A program made the position numbers and the translations under genes. Below, piece by piece: positions 21,729-34,573 of a DNA stretch of 64,000 nt. The notes below the pieces were generated by a model. It made no database searches. It was not told where the DNA came from and worked only from the letters and a program-made list of their open reading frames with translations. Location of the stretch: NCBI GenBank assembly GCA_038093975.1, contig JBBPTG010000040.1, positions 1 through 64,000 of the forward strand, written 5' to 3'. Numbering within the stretch: the stretch's first letter is position 1; each line of letters begins with the position of its first letter. The DNA is from Chalciporus piperatus. Taxonomy: Eukaryota > Basidiomycota > Agaricomycetes > Boletales > Boletaceae.

Positions 21729-21732
21729 AACC
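21721..21732 (-). promoter_or_regulatory. Primer-binding site, half-tRNA(iMet) type
   Basis: Directly inside the 5' LTR the element strand reads GGTTATGAGCCC. Its complement GGGCTCATAACC is the anticodon stem-loop of initiator tRNA-Met. Copia-type elements are known to prime from a half-tRNA cut in this loop. The first in-frame ATG of Gag lies inside this site. Confidence 0.7.
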
Positions 21733-21989
21733 TTACAGCGAGCGCGAGGTGAGACGAGCGACGGGCTGGGAGATTCAACGAAAGACCGAAATATATTAGT
21801 AGTGAATATACTGTATCTAACTAAACACGCACCTGGGAGATTCAACGAAAGACCGAAGAACCTCCCAAGTGACGCGCTGCGTGCGTGTGCGTAGTCGGAG
21901 TAGCTGAGTGTCTGAGTGAGTAGTAAGTAAGAAATTGTAACTACGCGACGGAGCGCGAGTCGTATACTATAGATTGAGTACGTTCGTTA
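21733..21989 (-). repeat. 5' LTR of Copia element 2
   Basis: Identical to 17212-17468. Its outer end falls inside an intron of the truncated DUF3638 gene on the other strand, 49 bp before the intact exon acceptor at 22038. Confidence 0.95.
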
Positions 21990-23939
21990 TGAGCGATATA
22001 GTGTCCCTGTCGAGATCACCAAGTGAACCTTGTCTCAGGGTTTTCGGGCACCAATGACGGGAGGTATCTATTACCCGTTCCCATAACTCAGCATGACCCC
22101 AACCATCAACGAGGAACGAATGCAAGAGTGCTCGCTTATCTTCTTCAACCAGAAAACAACTTCTACTTGCGAACGACATACGAGAATGGCGAGCGGCGCA
22201 GCACGCACGAATTCCTTGACATGGTGGTTTCCCAACGGCCTGAGATCCGGGTTCTCCTAGATGTTGGTGCTCAAATGTTGGATCTTCGTAACGACGAACT
22301 GGCCGCAGCCTGGCTTAAACGCAGTCGGAATGCCTCCGCCGCCGTTTATTTCAACGAGGATGACGAGCTGACAGTGCTCTCACCAGATGGGACCACGCAG
22401 CTCCTGCTATCGTCGCCGTTTGCACAACAGCTTGACCAGTGCATCATATATCTTGATGATGCTCACACAAGGGGTACAGATACGAGACTCCCAAATGGGT
22501 TTCGAGCAGCCGTCACTCTGGGCCCCAAGGTTACGAAGGATCGTTTAGCTCAGGGTGTGTCTTTGTGTGTCTTTGTGTGTCTTTGGGTACTGATCTCATT
22601 TCTCGTCACTTCAGGGTGTATGCGGATGCGGAAGCTTGGACAGGGTCACTCTGTCATGTTTTTCGCACCTCTCGAGGTTGATCGAAGTATCCGTTCCGTT
22701 GTTGGAAAAGGACAGGAAGATGTCATCAACATCGCTGATATCCTGCGCTGGGCAATACACGAGACCTGCACCGACATTCAACAACGTGCACCTCACTGGG
22801 CGCAACAAGGGATGGATTACGCATCCCGATACCATGTTTGGTCCCGTTTCTGTAGGGGAAAGCTATCTCCACAACAATTGTCGGAGGGATGGCTTCAGCC
22901 AGAAGCAAAAACTCTGGCCGATCTCTACGCCCCACGCAATCCTTCAAATGTTGCCTCCCTAAAAATCTCCCAGATTCGTGAACGTTGTATGAGCCTAGGG
23001 GTTTCGTCCCTTCGTGATGTCAGCATGGACGAGGAGCAAGAAAGGGAGGTTGCACACGAGGTGGAAAGGGAACGACAAGTGGAGCGACCTCCAAAGGCAT
23101 CACCGGTGGCCTATTCGGTTCATCCAGAGGTCGCTTCCTTCGTGAAGACAGGTGTCATCCCTCCGAAGAGCGCGGCTTTCATTCCATTCATCCAGAGTCT
23201 CAAGACGACTTCCGTGTCCACGAAGGGACTTGAACCACACGTTTGGAATCCATCTCTCTGGGCGACGAAGGATTTCTGCTCCACAGTTGCTTCCTCGGCC
23301 GGAAGAATGGATGAGTATTTGCGACCTGTCCAGTGGGTTGTTTCCGGCAACCAGGCCGACAACAAACTACTCGTCATTTTTAGTCCCCAGGAAGTCAATA
23401 ATTTGCTACCAGATCTCAGAATGAGCAAGCACGTCCATCTCCATGTCTATATCCCACATACCATCAAATCCATGAAGCCATGTGACGATCTCAAACTGTA
23501 CAGCGTTCCTGCGATTCCCGCTGACTGGACTCCTCCCTGGGCTCTCATCGATCAGCTGAATGCCTTCGCTGGTCAACTTTACTTCAGTGACTATGCGGCA
23601 TATATCCGGATGTGTCGGTTTCTTTGCGTCTATGCAGGAGACCTGAAGGACTCGGAGGAAAAAGGCATCGATGTCGAGAGCGACGGATTCATCGCCCCCA
23701 AGAACCGACCACTCCAGTTGGAAAACACTGGAAAGACCTTCACCACTTCACCCCTGCCTTCTGTACGGGTCTTGATCAGCCTTCGGAGAAAAGGCATGCG
23801 TTTCGCTGCGACGCATATCGGAAAACTTCTCGATGGTCGGTTGCTTAGCGAAAGTGACTTCGACGACAGTAATGTGAATGTGCGTTTCGCTCACTTTCCC
23901 CTCCAAGTAGTACCACCAGATCGAATGACTGACCACTGA
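21990..23939 (+). pseudogene. 5'-truncated DUF3638 family gene (left paralogue)
   Basis: The retained part begins in an intron (21990-22038) and continues with GFSGTNDGRYLLPVPITQ to the stop at 23939. It matches the last two exons of the complete gene at 24929-34573: in the first 174 residues I count 23 differences (about 87 percent identity), less further on. It keeps YLDDAHTRGTD and CMRMRKLGQGHS, which resemble helicase motifs V and VI. The intron near 22555-22613 has no stop. Everything encoding the first roughly 2500 residues is gone, replaced by Copia element 2 and unrelated repeats. The remaining frame is open, so the loss looks recent. A short product from a new promoter, possibly in the LTR, cannot be excluded. 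Confidence 0.85.
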
Positions 23940-24928
23940 GTTTTCTCTCCCTATCTAGAGTGACTCCGACTGAGACACCTAGTAGTACTAGTTCCTGTAT
24001 CATTTCTGAAAAACCCTCGTCATCGATTTATGATTTTGTTCGGTAATCGGTCACCCTGACACCGTCATGCTTCGAGACCATGCAATTCCACATCCTTACA
24101 TACACCATCAACCCTTGCCCGACGTGAAATTTTGAACCACTACTGTAGAGTGAACGAATACTCAACATCGCCTCTACGGTTACTCTGAGTCTCGGTGTGA
24201 TTGAAACGCGTATCATTCCGACGGATTCTTATGAAGCTACTAACACCTTAAAAATTCGAACCATGGACGAACCGTGAGGGTTAGCTCAGTTAACTTTGCT
24301 TCGTCGGATCCAGAGGCAAGCTCTCAGTAGCCTAGCAGAACGACTGTCTTCTGCTTGTCGAGAGTGTGGTTTGGGGAAACTAGCTGGCAGGCAAGCGCTT
24401 CTTGAAGTAGGTTTCGCCATTTTCACACGTCGGTCACCTCCCACAGAACACGAGGTCGTCATTGGCCCCGTCGGCGTCAAGTACTGACGGCGACCCTCTC
24501 ACGTTCAAGAAGACCAAGAAGGACGATTCTCTCGGTCATGCTCCCCTGCTTGACTCGGAGTCAACAGGTGCACAGTGCGTGGGTCAATTCTTGGCTCCAT
24601 AGGGTTCTATGACTATCTCACTCACTAGCATGAGTTGTCGCAGACCCACGTTCCCGCATTGCAACAGAAGCCCACAAGATCCGTAAAGGATTCACTTGGG
24701 TGTGTTCCTTCGTGCCATTTCAGTCGCCACAGCTGATCCTGTGTCGCTATATTTGTCACCACAGCAAATGGGGTACACAGGCAGTCCAACTATACCTGTA
24801 GGGGTACATAGATAAAGGTTACGCCGACCTACTAGGGGCTCTCCCGTCATTCGATTCCCTCCCCAGGCCCAACTCGTCCGTTCACCCTTCAAAGCTTCAT
24901 CCACTATCTGAGTCCTGACATTACTTAC
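23940..24928. other. Intergenic stretch between the two DUF3638 paralogues
   Basis: About 1 kb with no convincing reading frame, tRNA or repeat. It should include the 3' flank of the left paralogue and the promoter of the complete gene. Confidence 0.5.
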
Positions 24929-27900
24929 ATGCCAAAACCTGCCATTGAAATCGGTGACAACCAAGCATTGAAGTACATCGTTACTCATGTTTTTTGTCCG
25001 CCACGCCTTCCGGATGGGAGTGATTATTCTGTCCCCAATGACTTTACTCTAACTGGGGCTGTTTGCACCGCCGCCCGTGCTTATCGCGAGTACATCGGCG
25101 ATGCCAACATTTCCAAATGGAACAACATGACAACAATGCTCGAAAATCTCCATACCATCGTCCAGTCCGAAAGGCTGGACCAGCGCGAAGCTGTGTCGCA
25201 GCTCAGCAGAATGAGAGTAGGAGGTAATTTTCTTCCGTTGCTCGTAATCCCACCAGCTCACAGTATTTAGCTGTGGTCGCCTTTCTCGTCCGTGCTCAAA
25301 ATGCCGGTATCCTGTTCAGGAAGCAAGAGTGCGTAACTCTTTGCGAGTTTATGGAAGTGTCTCCGAAAGCGGGGGCCGTCATGGCTGCAAGAGGAAAGCT
25401 CCTTTGTTCGTATCCTGGACCTGCCGTCGAGATCCCCAACGACGTTCTTAGCGACCCTGCATTTGCGTCTGAACTCGCAAATTTCCTCTCTCACATGCAC
25501 GAAGATGTTCTTGACGCTGCTGCTACCAGTCATAAGGCAAATACCACTGTCGTCGAAGAGCGCGACACCACTCATCCTCGGTATATCACCGAGCTTCTCA
25601 CCGGCATCTTACGGGTTGTTGGCCGCCCTGCTGATATCGTTCGGATCAGTAAACGTATTGGAGATGACGTGGTTTGGAACAATTCCCGATTGCCCTGGCG
25701 GCGTTCGTCTCTCTGGCTTCTCATCCGAGTTGCGTTACAAACATCGCTCGGGCGGTCTTCCCTTGGCATTAGTACATACAAGGAATTCATGATATTCCTC
25801 ATGTGTAGCCTTGCGAACAAAGGAATCCATGCAGCCCTCCCGAACGACCTCCTCCACTGCATCTCGACCAAGATTAGCCGACGCTTGGCGAAGCTTGGCT
25901 CCTCTGCACCCAAGTGGCTCTCCTCCGCAGTGCTTCAGACATGTAGAGCGCTTCGATTAGTCCTTGAGAAGAGGTGGGAGGAGGTGCAGGCTGTCCAATG
26001 TGCATCCCCCTTCTGGGCCCCTTCCCGACTCGATCTCCCTAATGACGCTCGGCTATCGCTCTCCAAGAGTCGCACGTACATCCGTGACGCTCTCGCGAAC
26101 CATCCTCACACTGCCCTCGCCAAAACTCACACTCAACCCGACCATAATCCGAGGGGCAGCCTCGACGACTTCTTGGATTCAGACGGGACGTTCTTCCAGA
26201 AGGCGTATGACGCAGAACCCCACGTTGCTCTCTACGATGTCGAGCAAGAAGTTCAGTGGGGCATCGATGATTGGGTTGACCGTGTCACGGATGAAGACGA
26301 AGCCTGTGCGAGGCTGGAGATTTTGGGGAACAATTATTCCTCCGCTGCCAAGGGGTCATACGCAAACGATCCCGAACATCTGTCCATCATGATCCTCACA
26401 ATGGTCGAGCTTTGGATCGCCCTCGACAAGCTGGCTGTCAGGGCGCTTCCTATGTTGGCCGAGTACTCTCCGGAAGTTCCTACCAGTTTGCTGGAGAGCC
26501 TTCTTGTTCGCAAGTCTTCTGCTCTTGACCGCCTTCGTCAAGCGTTTCACTACCTTTCCCATCGTCATTCTCGATCACACCAAGGGCGGTCTGTGTTTTC
26601 CGAGACCATCTCCGCACGCAGCCTCGCTGTGCGTTACTACAAAAACAGCCTTCGTCATCAAGATCTCAAGGCGAGAATCGAGGAAGCGGCGGAGAAAGAA
26701 ATAGAACTCAAGGTTGCTGAGCTCGAGAGGGAGAACGCTCGATATGCTAGACTCCAAAAAGAAGCTTCGGAGGCCACCCACACCTATCAGGTTAACTGGC
26801 ATGGTGACGAAATCCACGCAAAGAAACGCTGTCACAAGTGTATCCTCGAGAAACAACTTGGTCAGATGAAAATCGAGGTTCATGAATGGCCATTGCCGTC
26901 TGCGCAGCTTTGCGCGGAAGTGGTCGTATTTGAACTGGATTGTCCGGTGTCGTTCAATATGTGGCGGTCTGCGACATTCCATCTTCTTCTCGATATCTGT
27001 TCCCCATCCCCCAAAGCGACGGAACCATACATCCTTCTTGACAGAGATCGTGGTTTAACTCCCTACCTTGTTCGGCACCCGAGAGCCCGGATCTCACTCG
27101 GTTCAGATACAAAACCATTCATCCGAACCCACTATAGCCATGTCCCCATTCCCACAACCCAAAACCGGGTCTGCGTCAAGAATGGCCTTACATATTACGG
27201 CTACGATACTCGCTCTCGTACTGCTGTCTCTGATGCCCTTCATAATTCCAATATCAACCAGTACTGCAAGTATACGCTTCCCAGTGGCTCATACCACAAT
27301 CTGCACAGATATGTTGGTGCCACCACTCATACGTCCAATGAAGTCTTGGCCGACCAGGCAGACTGCCACAAGGATCTCTCGTTCCACGAGTTTAGCTCAT
27401 TTGGCCACTTACGGAGCGGCGGTTCACTCCAATGGCTCAATATCCTGCGAGCACTCCGGGATCGGGCACTGACGTTCAATCGCTCTGAAGTCCACCTCCT
27501 GCTCGCGCAGGCCTCTTCTCAGGTTGGACCGTTCGCTGAGGAGGGCAGACTAATTTGGCACCAAGAAATAGGGAAAAATGCCTTCTGCCATGTACTTTTA
27601 GGAGAGCTCGAAAGGTTGGCGTCGGACGTCGAGGCTAATTGGCTGGAAGGGGCGACGATGGGAACCGTTTCGTTCCTGCTCGGCCGCTTGCTTGCAGCTA
27701 GCCCTCACGAAGACATCACTTGGAAGGCTCTTGAGCTCCTTCGGATGGTGCGGTGGAAGACGTATGGCTGGGTGGAGGAGCTTTCTAGCAAGGTTACGGA
27801 TGTGTCCGCGAACGCAGATCATCGTTGTCTGTTGCTGGACACGGCTCTCATCTGTCGCAGCACTTTCGACGTTGGCTCCTTTTCTGCCCGACAACTCCGC

Positions 27901-30900
27901 CATTCTCCGGAGGATGTCAAGATCCTCCACTCCTGCTCTATTTACATACATGACAACATCCCCGCCGACTTGACCAGTATCCAAAAATACTCTCAGCTAC
28001 TCCTTGCCCGAGATCGTCGGCTCTCTCTGGACCTGGAGAGCATCGTGCGAGACGTAATCAGTGGTGATTCAGACGGACCGGATGAAGGTATCGATCTCGC
28101 GATCGGCGAGGTTTGGCCTAGCTACCGTCCATGGTCCAAGTGGGAGCCGTTGCCACGTCCAGATTCACGCTGGCTCACATGTGAAACGGCGCCAACGGAT
28201 GAGCAGCATTCACAGACCGTGCGGTTCAACCTGCTGGACGGTACACTTTTGGTGGACGGAAAGCCACTGAGCAGATTGCCAACGGCGATCACGCAGCATT
28301 CGGTATACCGTCTTCTCTTTGGCAAGGTATGGACCATAGCAACCATAATCATGCCAGCTGTTAACTGTTCTTTGCAGCAAGTCTTCGACATATTACCAAG
28401 TGATATCGAAGGAATGACATTCATGACGCGGGGTTTGATCTCGGACCACCAGGTAAGCGTTTCCCATGCATCGTACCAATTGCGGGACTTGAGCTGTACG
28501 GACAGGTGCACTTTGCTCTCAGAGGCAACGACCTCATCATCAAAGCAAAGGGAGGTGACAAACTTAAAGCCGATATCATTGAACTGGTCCCTCAGGACAA
28601 ATTAGAACAGGACTTACCAGCTGTTCTGGTGAAGGGCCATGCTCATTGGTTAAACCTCTCCACCCACATCATTGAGATCCGACCTCTCGACGGGCTTTGG
28701 GACCATTCCTCTGAGAACTGGCAGATCGATTGTACCTCTGGGAACTATCTCATGCGGAGAGGCTGCGAACAACTCTTGGATATCCGCAGCCAGACGTGGA
28801 AAATGGTCTCAAAGATCTTGAAACCACTCGACGTCCCTGAAAACCTCCTCATAACCATTTCCCCGCCCGCTTCAGTCCAACACTCCCAACCATATCAACT
28901 CTCTGCCACTCTTCCCCGCTACGGCCTGTCATTCTTCGTCAATGAGGACGGAGAGCTCCAGTCTCACAGTCTGCGGGGTATGGTCTATGCTGCGGACCAA
29001 TCTGTAGGGACGTTATTCGGTCTCGTCAATCAGCTCGTTCTCCGTCCTAAATGCCAGCTCGAACCGGACCTTATCCCTCGATGCATTCTGATCCCTGATG
29101 GTGCTGTCTCCTTTGTCAAGGAGGGTCACCATGTCCGCATTGAGATTGATACCGATGCTCCTTCGCTTCGACGGGTAACCTATCAGACCTATCGGGTCGA
29201 TACCGAGCTGGGTTGTTTGACAGGGAATGTTAGCATAACAAACAAGCTGTATCGTGCCTACCTGCATGCTCTTACCAGCAGCGGATGTAGCGTCGACCCG
29301 CTGACAGGAAGGACTGGCACAGAGGAAGCACTATGTCTACTGCGTTCCGCAGGTTGCTTGTCGATCACGAAGGTTGGAGATCGAGACGCTGAGCTTCTCC
29401 AGAAGATCGCTTCGTTGTGCCCTCAGCGCACGTGGTACCCGCGTCACCTCCAGTGTATGCAGAAGGTGGAATGGCTTGACCTCCCTGTCAATGCACAGCA
29501 TCACGAACTTCACGTTGCCGCCAAAGCCATCAAAGAACACTGCGAACGGGTACAGCTTTTCAACGACAGTCAAGAACATCAGCTGTTTAAAGACTTTCCA
29601 TTGCGAGACGATCATTTACTGGACCGCAGTGCACAACGCGCCGCATATCTTCTTCCTTCAGATGTTTCTGGGCCGAGATCCGTGACAGATTCCCGGTACC
29701 AAGCGAGGGACGTCCTCGAGGTAGCATCAGGAGAATACCGCGCTTATACAGCAGCGTATTCCATTTATCGCCCCGCTTCTGACTTGCCAACGAACAAAGA
29801 TATTCTGAACATCATGGAGTCATGGAGGGATACTATTTCTGGCACGGCATCGCTCTCTTTCCAGTACGACAGCTCGTGGTTACATCCTGATCTCCCATCG
29901 ATATGGATCGAAGCATACAATCAGCTGCGACGAAGGAACGGTCCAAACAGATTTCAACTCCTTTTCTCCCTCACCGCAATGGCTTACGGCTCTCCAAAAC
30001 TCAGTAATCTGGTTCCTATCTTCGTCGCATTCGCAACTCGACCACAGTTTCGTTCAGAGGACTCGAATCCACCTCGATATGCTTCTTATGATCTCTCCGA
30101 TGGATATCACCCCTCTGAAAAGAGGTTGCGTGATCACATCTCGCTGTCAGTACGCCCCTTCGAGAACAGCCCCGAGAGTGCTGGCTCTGCAACGCCTGGA
30201 GAAAGTCTCCGCAATTTGAGAAAACGCCAACGCGGGCTGTACGACAAGAGATTGGAGTCAGATATCACCACCACGGTCAACATGTTACTCAAGGCTTGGC
30301 CATCCGAGACATCCCCGTCAATTTATCTCAGCTCTAGTTCCTACAGAGTGACGGACCTATCCCAGAGCGTACAACGGCTTTTCTCCACATGCTATCGAAA
30401 TCTTCGGCTCAAAGAGCATCTCGCTCGCGTCCAGGAGACCCTCAACATAACCTGCTCGCAAAGTCTACCACCGTCTCCTGCGCAACTCGAATACATATTC
30501 AAGCCTTCGCACGCCTACACTCGCCGGGAGTGGTCGTTCACCATAGGACAGCTTTTCACTCGATCGACGACGACATTACCTCCCCATGTCACATTGCTCC
30601 ACCACGCTGATAGGGTCGACGGAGCTGCGTCCACGAGTTCCACCCCACTGCAGCAACTGGTTTCCGCTGTCCGTGAAAACGCAACTGATTGCTTTCAAAG
30701 AGACTATGCCTCCAAGCTTTCTGAGAGCGCAAACCACTTTGGAAACGAGGTGCCCATCACAACTTCTGGAGCATCAGAGGACCCCACCACGAAGGCGCTT
30801 AGAATGCACTACGCCCAATGCAAAGATCGTTTCGAGGAGGGCCTGGACCTTCTCAAACAAGTGCTAGGTCCAGAAAGCGAAAGCGACCACGCGCTCTTCC

Positions 30901-33900
30901 AGTCCGGTCAGTGGCCACGCCTAACAGCAGACGTCCTTTTCCGTGGTCTCGCCTCTACCTCGCAAGTGAAATGCGGCGAGGACTGGAAGAAATGCCTCGC
31001 CAATCTGGCCCTCCTCGCTCTGGAGCTCCAGCGTGCCAGAAGATTGCTTCGACTCCGCCTGGAGCACCTCCGGGAAGAGTTTTTGAAGGAGATCGAAAAC
31101 AAGGGATGCGATGGGTGGGATGCTGAGCAATATCCGGATTGGTTACTCATTCAGGTATATATGCCATGTTTTGATTGCGTCTACCAGCTGACATCGATTG
31201 TCTGGTACCAGTTGCAAGGCAATTTCCTCGTTCGACACGTGCAAGTAATGGTTGCCTCTCAGATGATATCGCCACGGTCACGAAAGAACACGGCTATGCA
31301 GCTAATCATGGGCGAAGGAAAGTCATCCGTGATCATCCCCATTGTTGTCGCCGCACTTGCAGATGGAGATCAGATGGTCCGCGTCATCGTTCCCAAAGCG
31401 CTCACGGCCCAAATGTTCCAGCTCCTTGTTGATCGCCTTGGCGGACTCACCGATCGGCGGATATACTACTTGCCGTTCTCCCGTTCCCTTGAAATAACTC
31501 CGCAAGGAGTCGACACTCTCCACCAGCTCATGGAAGAATGCATGCGCACTCGTGGCATCCTGATCGCCCAACCTGAACATATCTTGTCACTCAAACTAGT
31601 GAGCGTGGAGAAGCAGCTTTCGTCGGCCGACTGCAGTGCCTTGGCAAATCGCCTACTGGTGTTTCAGAAGTGGTTGCATTCACATGCCCGCGACGTCCTT
31701 GACGAGAGCGACGAGATTCTTCACGTCCGCTACCAACTCGTGTATACGATTGGGCTTCAACAACACGTCGAGGGATTTCCCGAGAGATGGACGACGACTC
31801 AACAACTGCTCAATCTCATAAAGAAGCATGCGTCTACCCTCCGCGACCTCTTCCCACTCAGCGTTGAGTACGAATGTCGGTACTCGGGGTCTTTCCCTCA
31901 TTTCCGGGTCATGAGAAATGACGCTGGTCAGGAGTTGATATCGCGGGTGGTGCAAGATGTGATGGCCGGTTTCCTTCCGAACCTTGGCTTCCAACAGTTA
32001 CCCTCGAGGCTCAAGGACGCGATTACGTGCTTCATCTCCTCCAAAGATGTATCGCTGTCGACGGCGGGGTTGGTGGAGGCATATACTCATGGGAGTGCTC
32101 TGTGGAATGGTTTGCTGCTGCTACGTGGTCTCTTGGCTACGGGTATTCTTTCATTTGCATTCATGGAGCGGCGGTGGCGTGTGGACTATGGCCTTGCCCC
32201 ATATCGCACGATGCTTGCTGTTCCATATCGAGCGAAAGACGTCCCAGCACAACGTGCTGAATTCGGCCACCCGGATGTCGCCATCGTCCTCACGTGCCTC
32301 TCTTACTACTATGGCGGTCTCACCGAGGAGCAGTTGAGGGTTTGCTTCGAACTTCTGTTCAAACAGGACGACCCATCATCGGAGTACGAGAGCTGGGTTC
32401 AAGACTGTCACCTTGTTCCAGATTTTCTTCAGAGCTTGAACGGGGTCAACGTCAAGTCGTCCGAGCAATGGAACACGCACCTCGTTCCTCTGTTCTCCTG
32501 GAACCAGGCGACGATCGACTTTTTCCTTTCGAGAGTCGTGTTTCCGAAGGAAGCCAAGGAATTCCCGTCAAAGTTATCGTGCTCAGGTTGGGATCTAGTC
32601 GAAAGGAAAGATCGTTTTGCGACTGGTCAGTAGTGGGTTGCGGTCGTTCAGTTAGGCTCTCTGATCGAGCGATGCTTTAGGCTTTTCGGGGACCAACGAT
32701 GGACAATATCTGCTACCAGTGTCCATCACTCAGGATGATCCAGACCATCAACGAGGAACGAACGCGCGGGTACTCGCCTACCTCCTACAGCCCGAAAACA
32801 ACTTCTACATGCTAACCACCTACGAGAACGGCGAGCGACGGAGCACGCATGAGTTCCTCAAGATGGTGGCTTCCCAAGAGCCCGAGATCAGAGTTCTGCT
32901 CGATGTTGGTGCCCAGATGCTGGATCTTCGGAACAACGAGCTGGCCGCAGCATGGCTCGAATGTAGTCAGAAGGCTTCTGCGGTTGTTTATTTCAACGAG
33001 GATGACGAGCTGACGGTGCTCACGCGGGATGGGAACACGCAGCTCCTGTTATCGTCACCGTTCGCACAACAGCTGGACCAGTGCATCGTCTATCTCGACG
33101 ACGCTCACACGCGTGGTACCGACATGAGGCTCTCAAAAGGGTTCCGAGCGGCCGTCACACTGGGCCCCAAGGTGACGAAGGATCGTTTGGTTCAAGGTAT
33201 GTCATTTTTGTGTCGAGTGTTATGCGCGAATGTCAACGCTCGTTGCTCCAGGCTGTATGCGGATGCGGAAGCTCGGTCACGGTCATTCTGTGATGTTTTT
33301 CGCGCCTCTTGAAATCGACCGGAGCATCCGCGCCGTGGCTGGAAAAGGGAACGAGGATACCATCAACGCCACAGACATCTTACACTGGGCGATACGCGAA
33401 ACCTGCAAGGATATTCAACACCGCGCAGCTCATTGGGCCCAACAAGGGGCAGACCATACGTCCCGATATAGCGTTTGGTCTCGTTTCTGCATGAAAGAGA
33501 TTACCGCGTCACAGTTGTCGAATGAATGGCTCCAACCAGAAGCGAAATCCTTGGTTTCTCTCTATTCCCCAAACCATCCTTCGGATCTGTCCGCTCTCAA
33601 AGTGCCAGAGATACGCGAACGTTGCAAAAGCCTCGGGGTTCGATCAATTCGTGACGTCAGCATAGATGAGGAACAGGAAAGAGAGATCGTCCATGAGGTT
33701 GAGCGGGAGATACAAGTGGAGCCTCCGCCAAAGGCACAACCTGCGAAGCATTCACTTCATCCGGATGTCGTTTCATTCGTGAAGACAGGCCTTGTTCCTC
33801 AACAAACCAATGTCTTTTCCCCGATCTTTGGCACGCTCGCGAGGAGTTCTGCAGCGACCGACGAAGCCCACGTTTGGAGTCCCTTTGTGTTGGCGACGAA

Positions 33901-34573
33901 GGACTTTCGCACGACGGTCATCTCGACGACTGGGCAGATGGATCTGTATCTGCGTCCCGTTCAGTGGATCGTTTCAGGGAAGATGGCTCACAAGGACGTG
34001 CTCGTTCTTTTCAGCCCATATGAAGTCGAGCACTTGATGCCAGACATTAGGCTGAGCAAGAAAGTTCACCTTCACCTATACACCCCCCGGACCACCAAGT
34101 CGATGAAACCCTGTGATGATCTCAAACTGTACAGCATTCCCAGTGTCCCCATGGACTGGACGCCTCCTTGGGCACTGGTCGATCAACTCAACGCCTTCGC
34201 TGGCCAACTATACTTTAGTGACTACGCCGCTTATATTCGACTGTGTCGTTTCCTGTGGGTGTACGCAAGAGACCTACAGGAGGAGGAAGGCATCGATGTA
34301 CAGAGCGATGGATTTATCGCACCGGAGAACCGACCACTCTACCTGCAAAGCACTGGCGAGACCTTCACGAGTTCGCCACTGCCTCCTCTCAGGGTATTGA
34401 TCGGCCTTCGAAGAAAAGGCATGCGTTTCGCTCCGACGCACATCGGAAAACTCCTCGATGGACGGTTGCTGAGTGAAAGAGACTTTGAGGCTGCTAGCAT
34501 CGATGTGCGTTTCACTTACCTTTTGCCTCGCGGCCGACCGAACGTTGATCTTATCCGATGTTCAGAACGATGA
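24929..34573 (+). CDS. Giant DUF6606-DUF3638-DUF3645 protein with SF2-helicase-like motifs
   Basis: Complete gene of about 3100 residues in about six exons. Exon 1 from ATG 24929 (MPKPAIEIGDNQALKYI, then a VFCPPRLP DUF6606-type start) ends near 25224. Exon 2 runs to about 28326, a short exon (QVFDILPSDIEGMTF) follows, then a large exon from about 28506 to 32626, then 32681-33199 and about 33252-34573. In the large exon DUF3638 shows MQLIMGEGKSSVIIPIVVAA (Walker A-like) and DVLDESDEILHVRYQ (Walker B-like). DUF3645 shows MLAVPYRAKDVPAQRAEFGHP. The next exon has YLDDAHTRGTD and GCMRMRKLGHGHSVMF, like helicase motifs V and VI. Such proteins are often labelled ubiquitinyl hydrolase in databases, but I see no sure Cys-protease site and would not assign that activity. 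Biochemical role unknown. Confidence 0.88.

Larger units (their letters stand above)
17212..21989 (-). mobile_element. Copia LTR retrotransposon 2, full length and apparently intact
   Basis: A 4778-bp element bounded by two 257-bp LTRs that are identical base for base by eye, with one long open reading frame. The purine tract CGAGTGGGAG lies just inside the left LTR (about 17469-17478, minus strand). The primer-binding site lies just inside the right LTR. No matching target duplication is seen: the left flank is GGTGG and the right flank TGAGC. LTR ends on the element strand read TAACGAACG...CGCTGTAA rather than TG...CA. Confidence 0.93.

Noticed and set aside
21721..21732. Fragment of a tRNA gene (GGGCTCATAACC)
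   Set aside because: Only the anticodon arm is present, exactly at the LTR edge, so it is a primer-binding site and not a tRNA gene.
24270..24345. Possible tRNA because of GGTTAGCTCAGTT
   Set aside because: The D-arm-like string has no matching acceptor stem, anticodon arm or T arm nearby.
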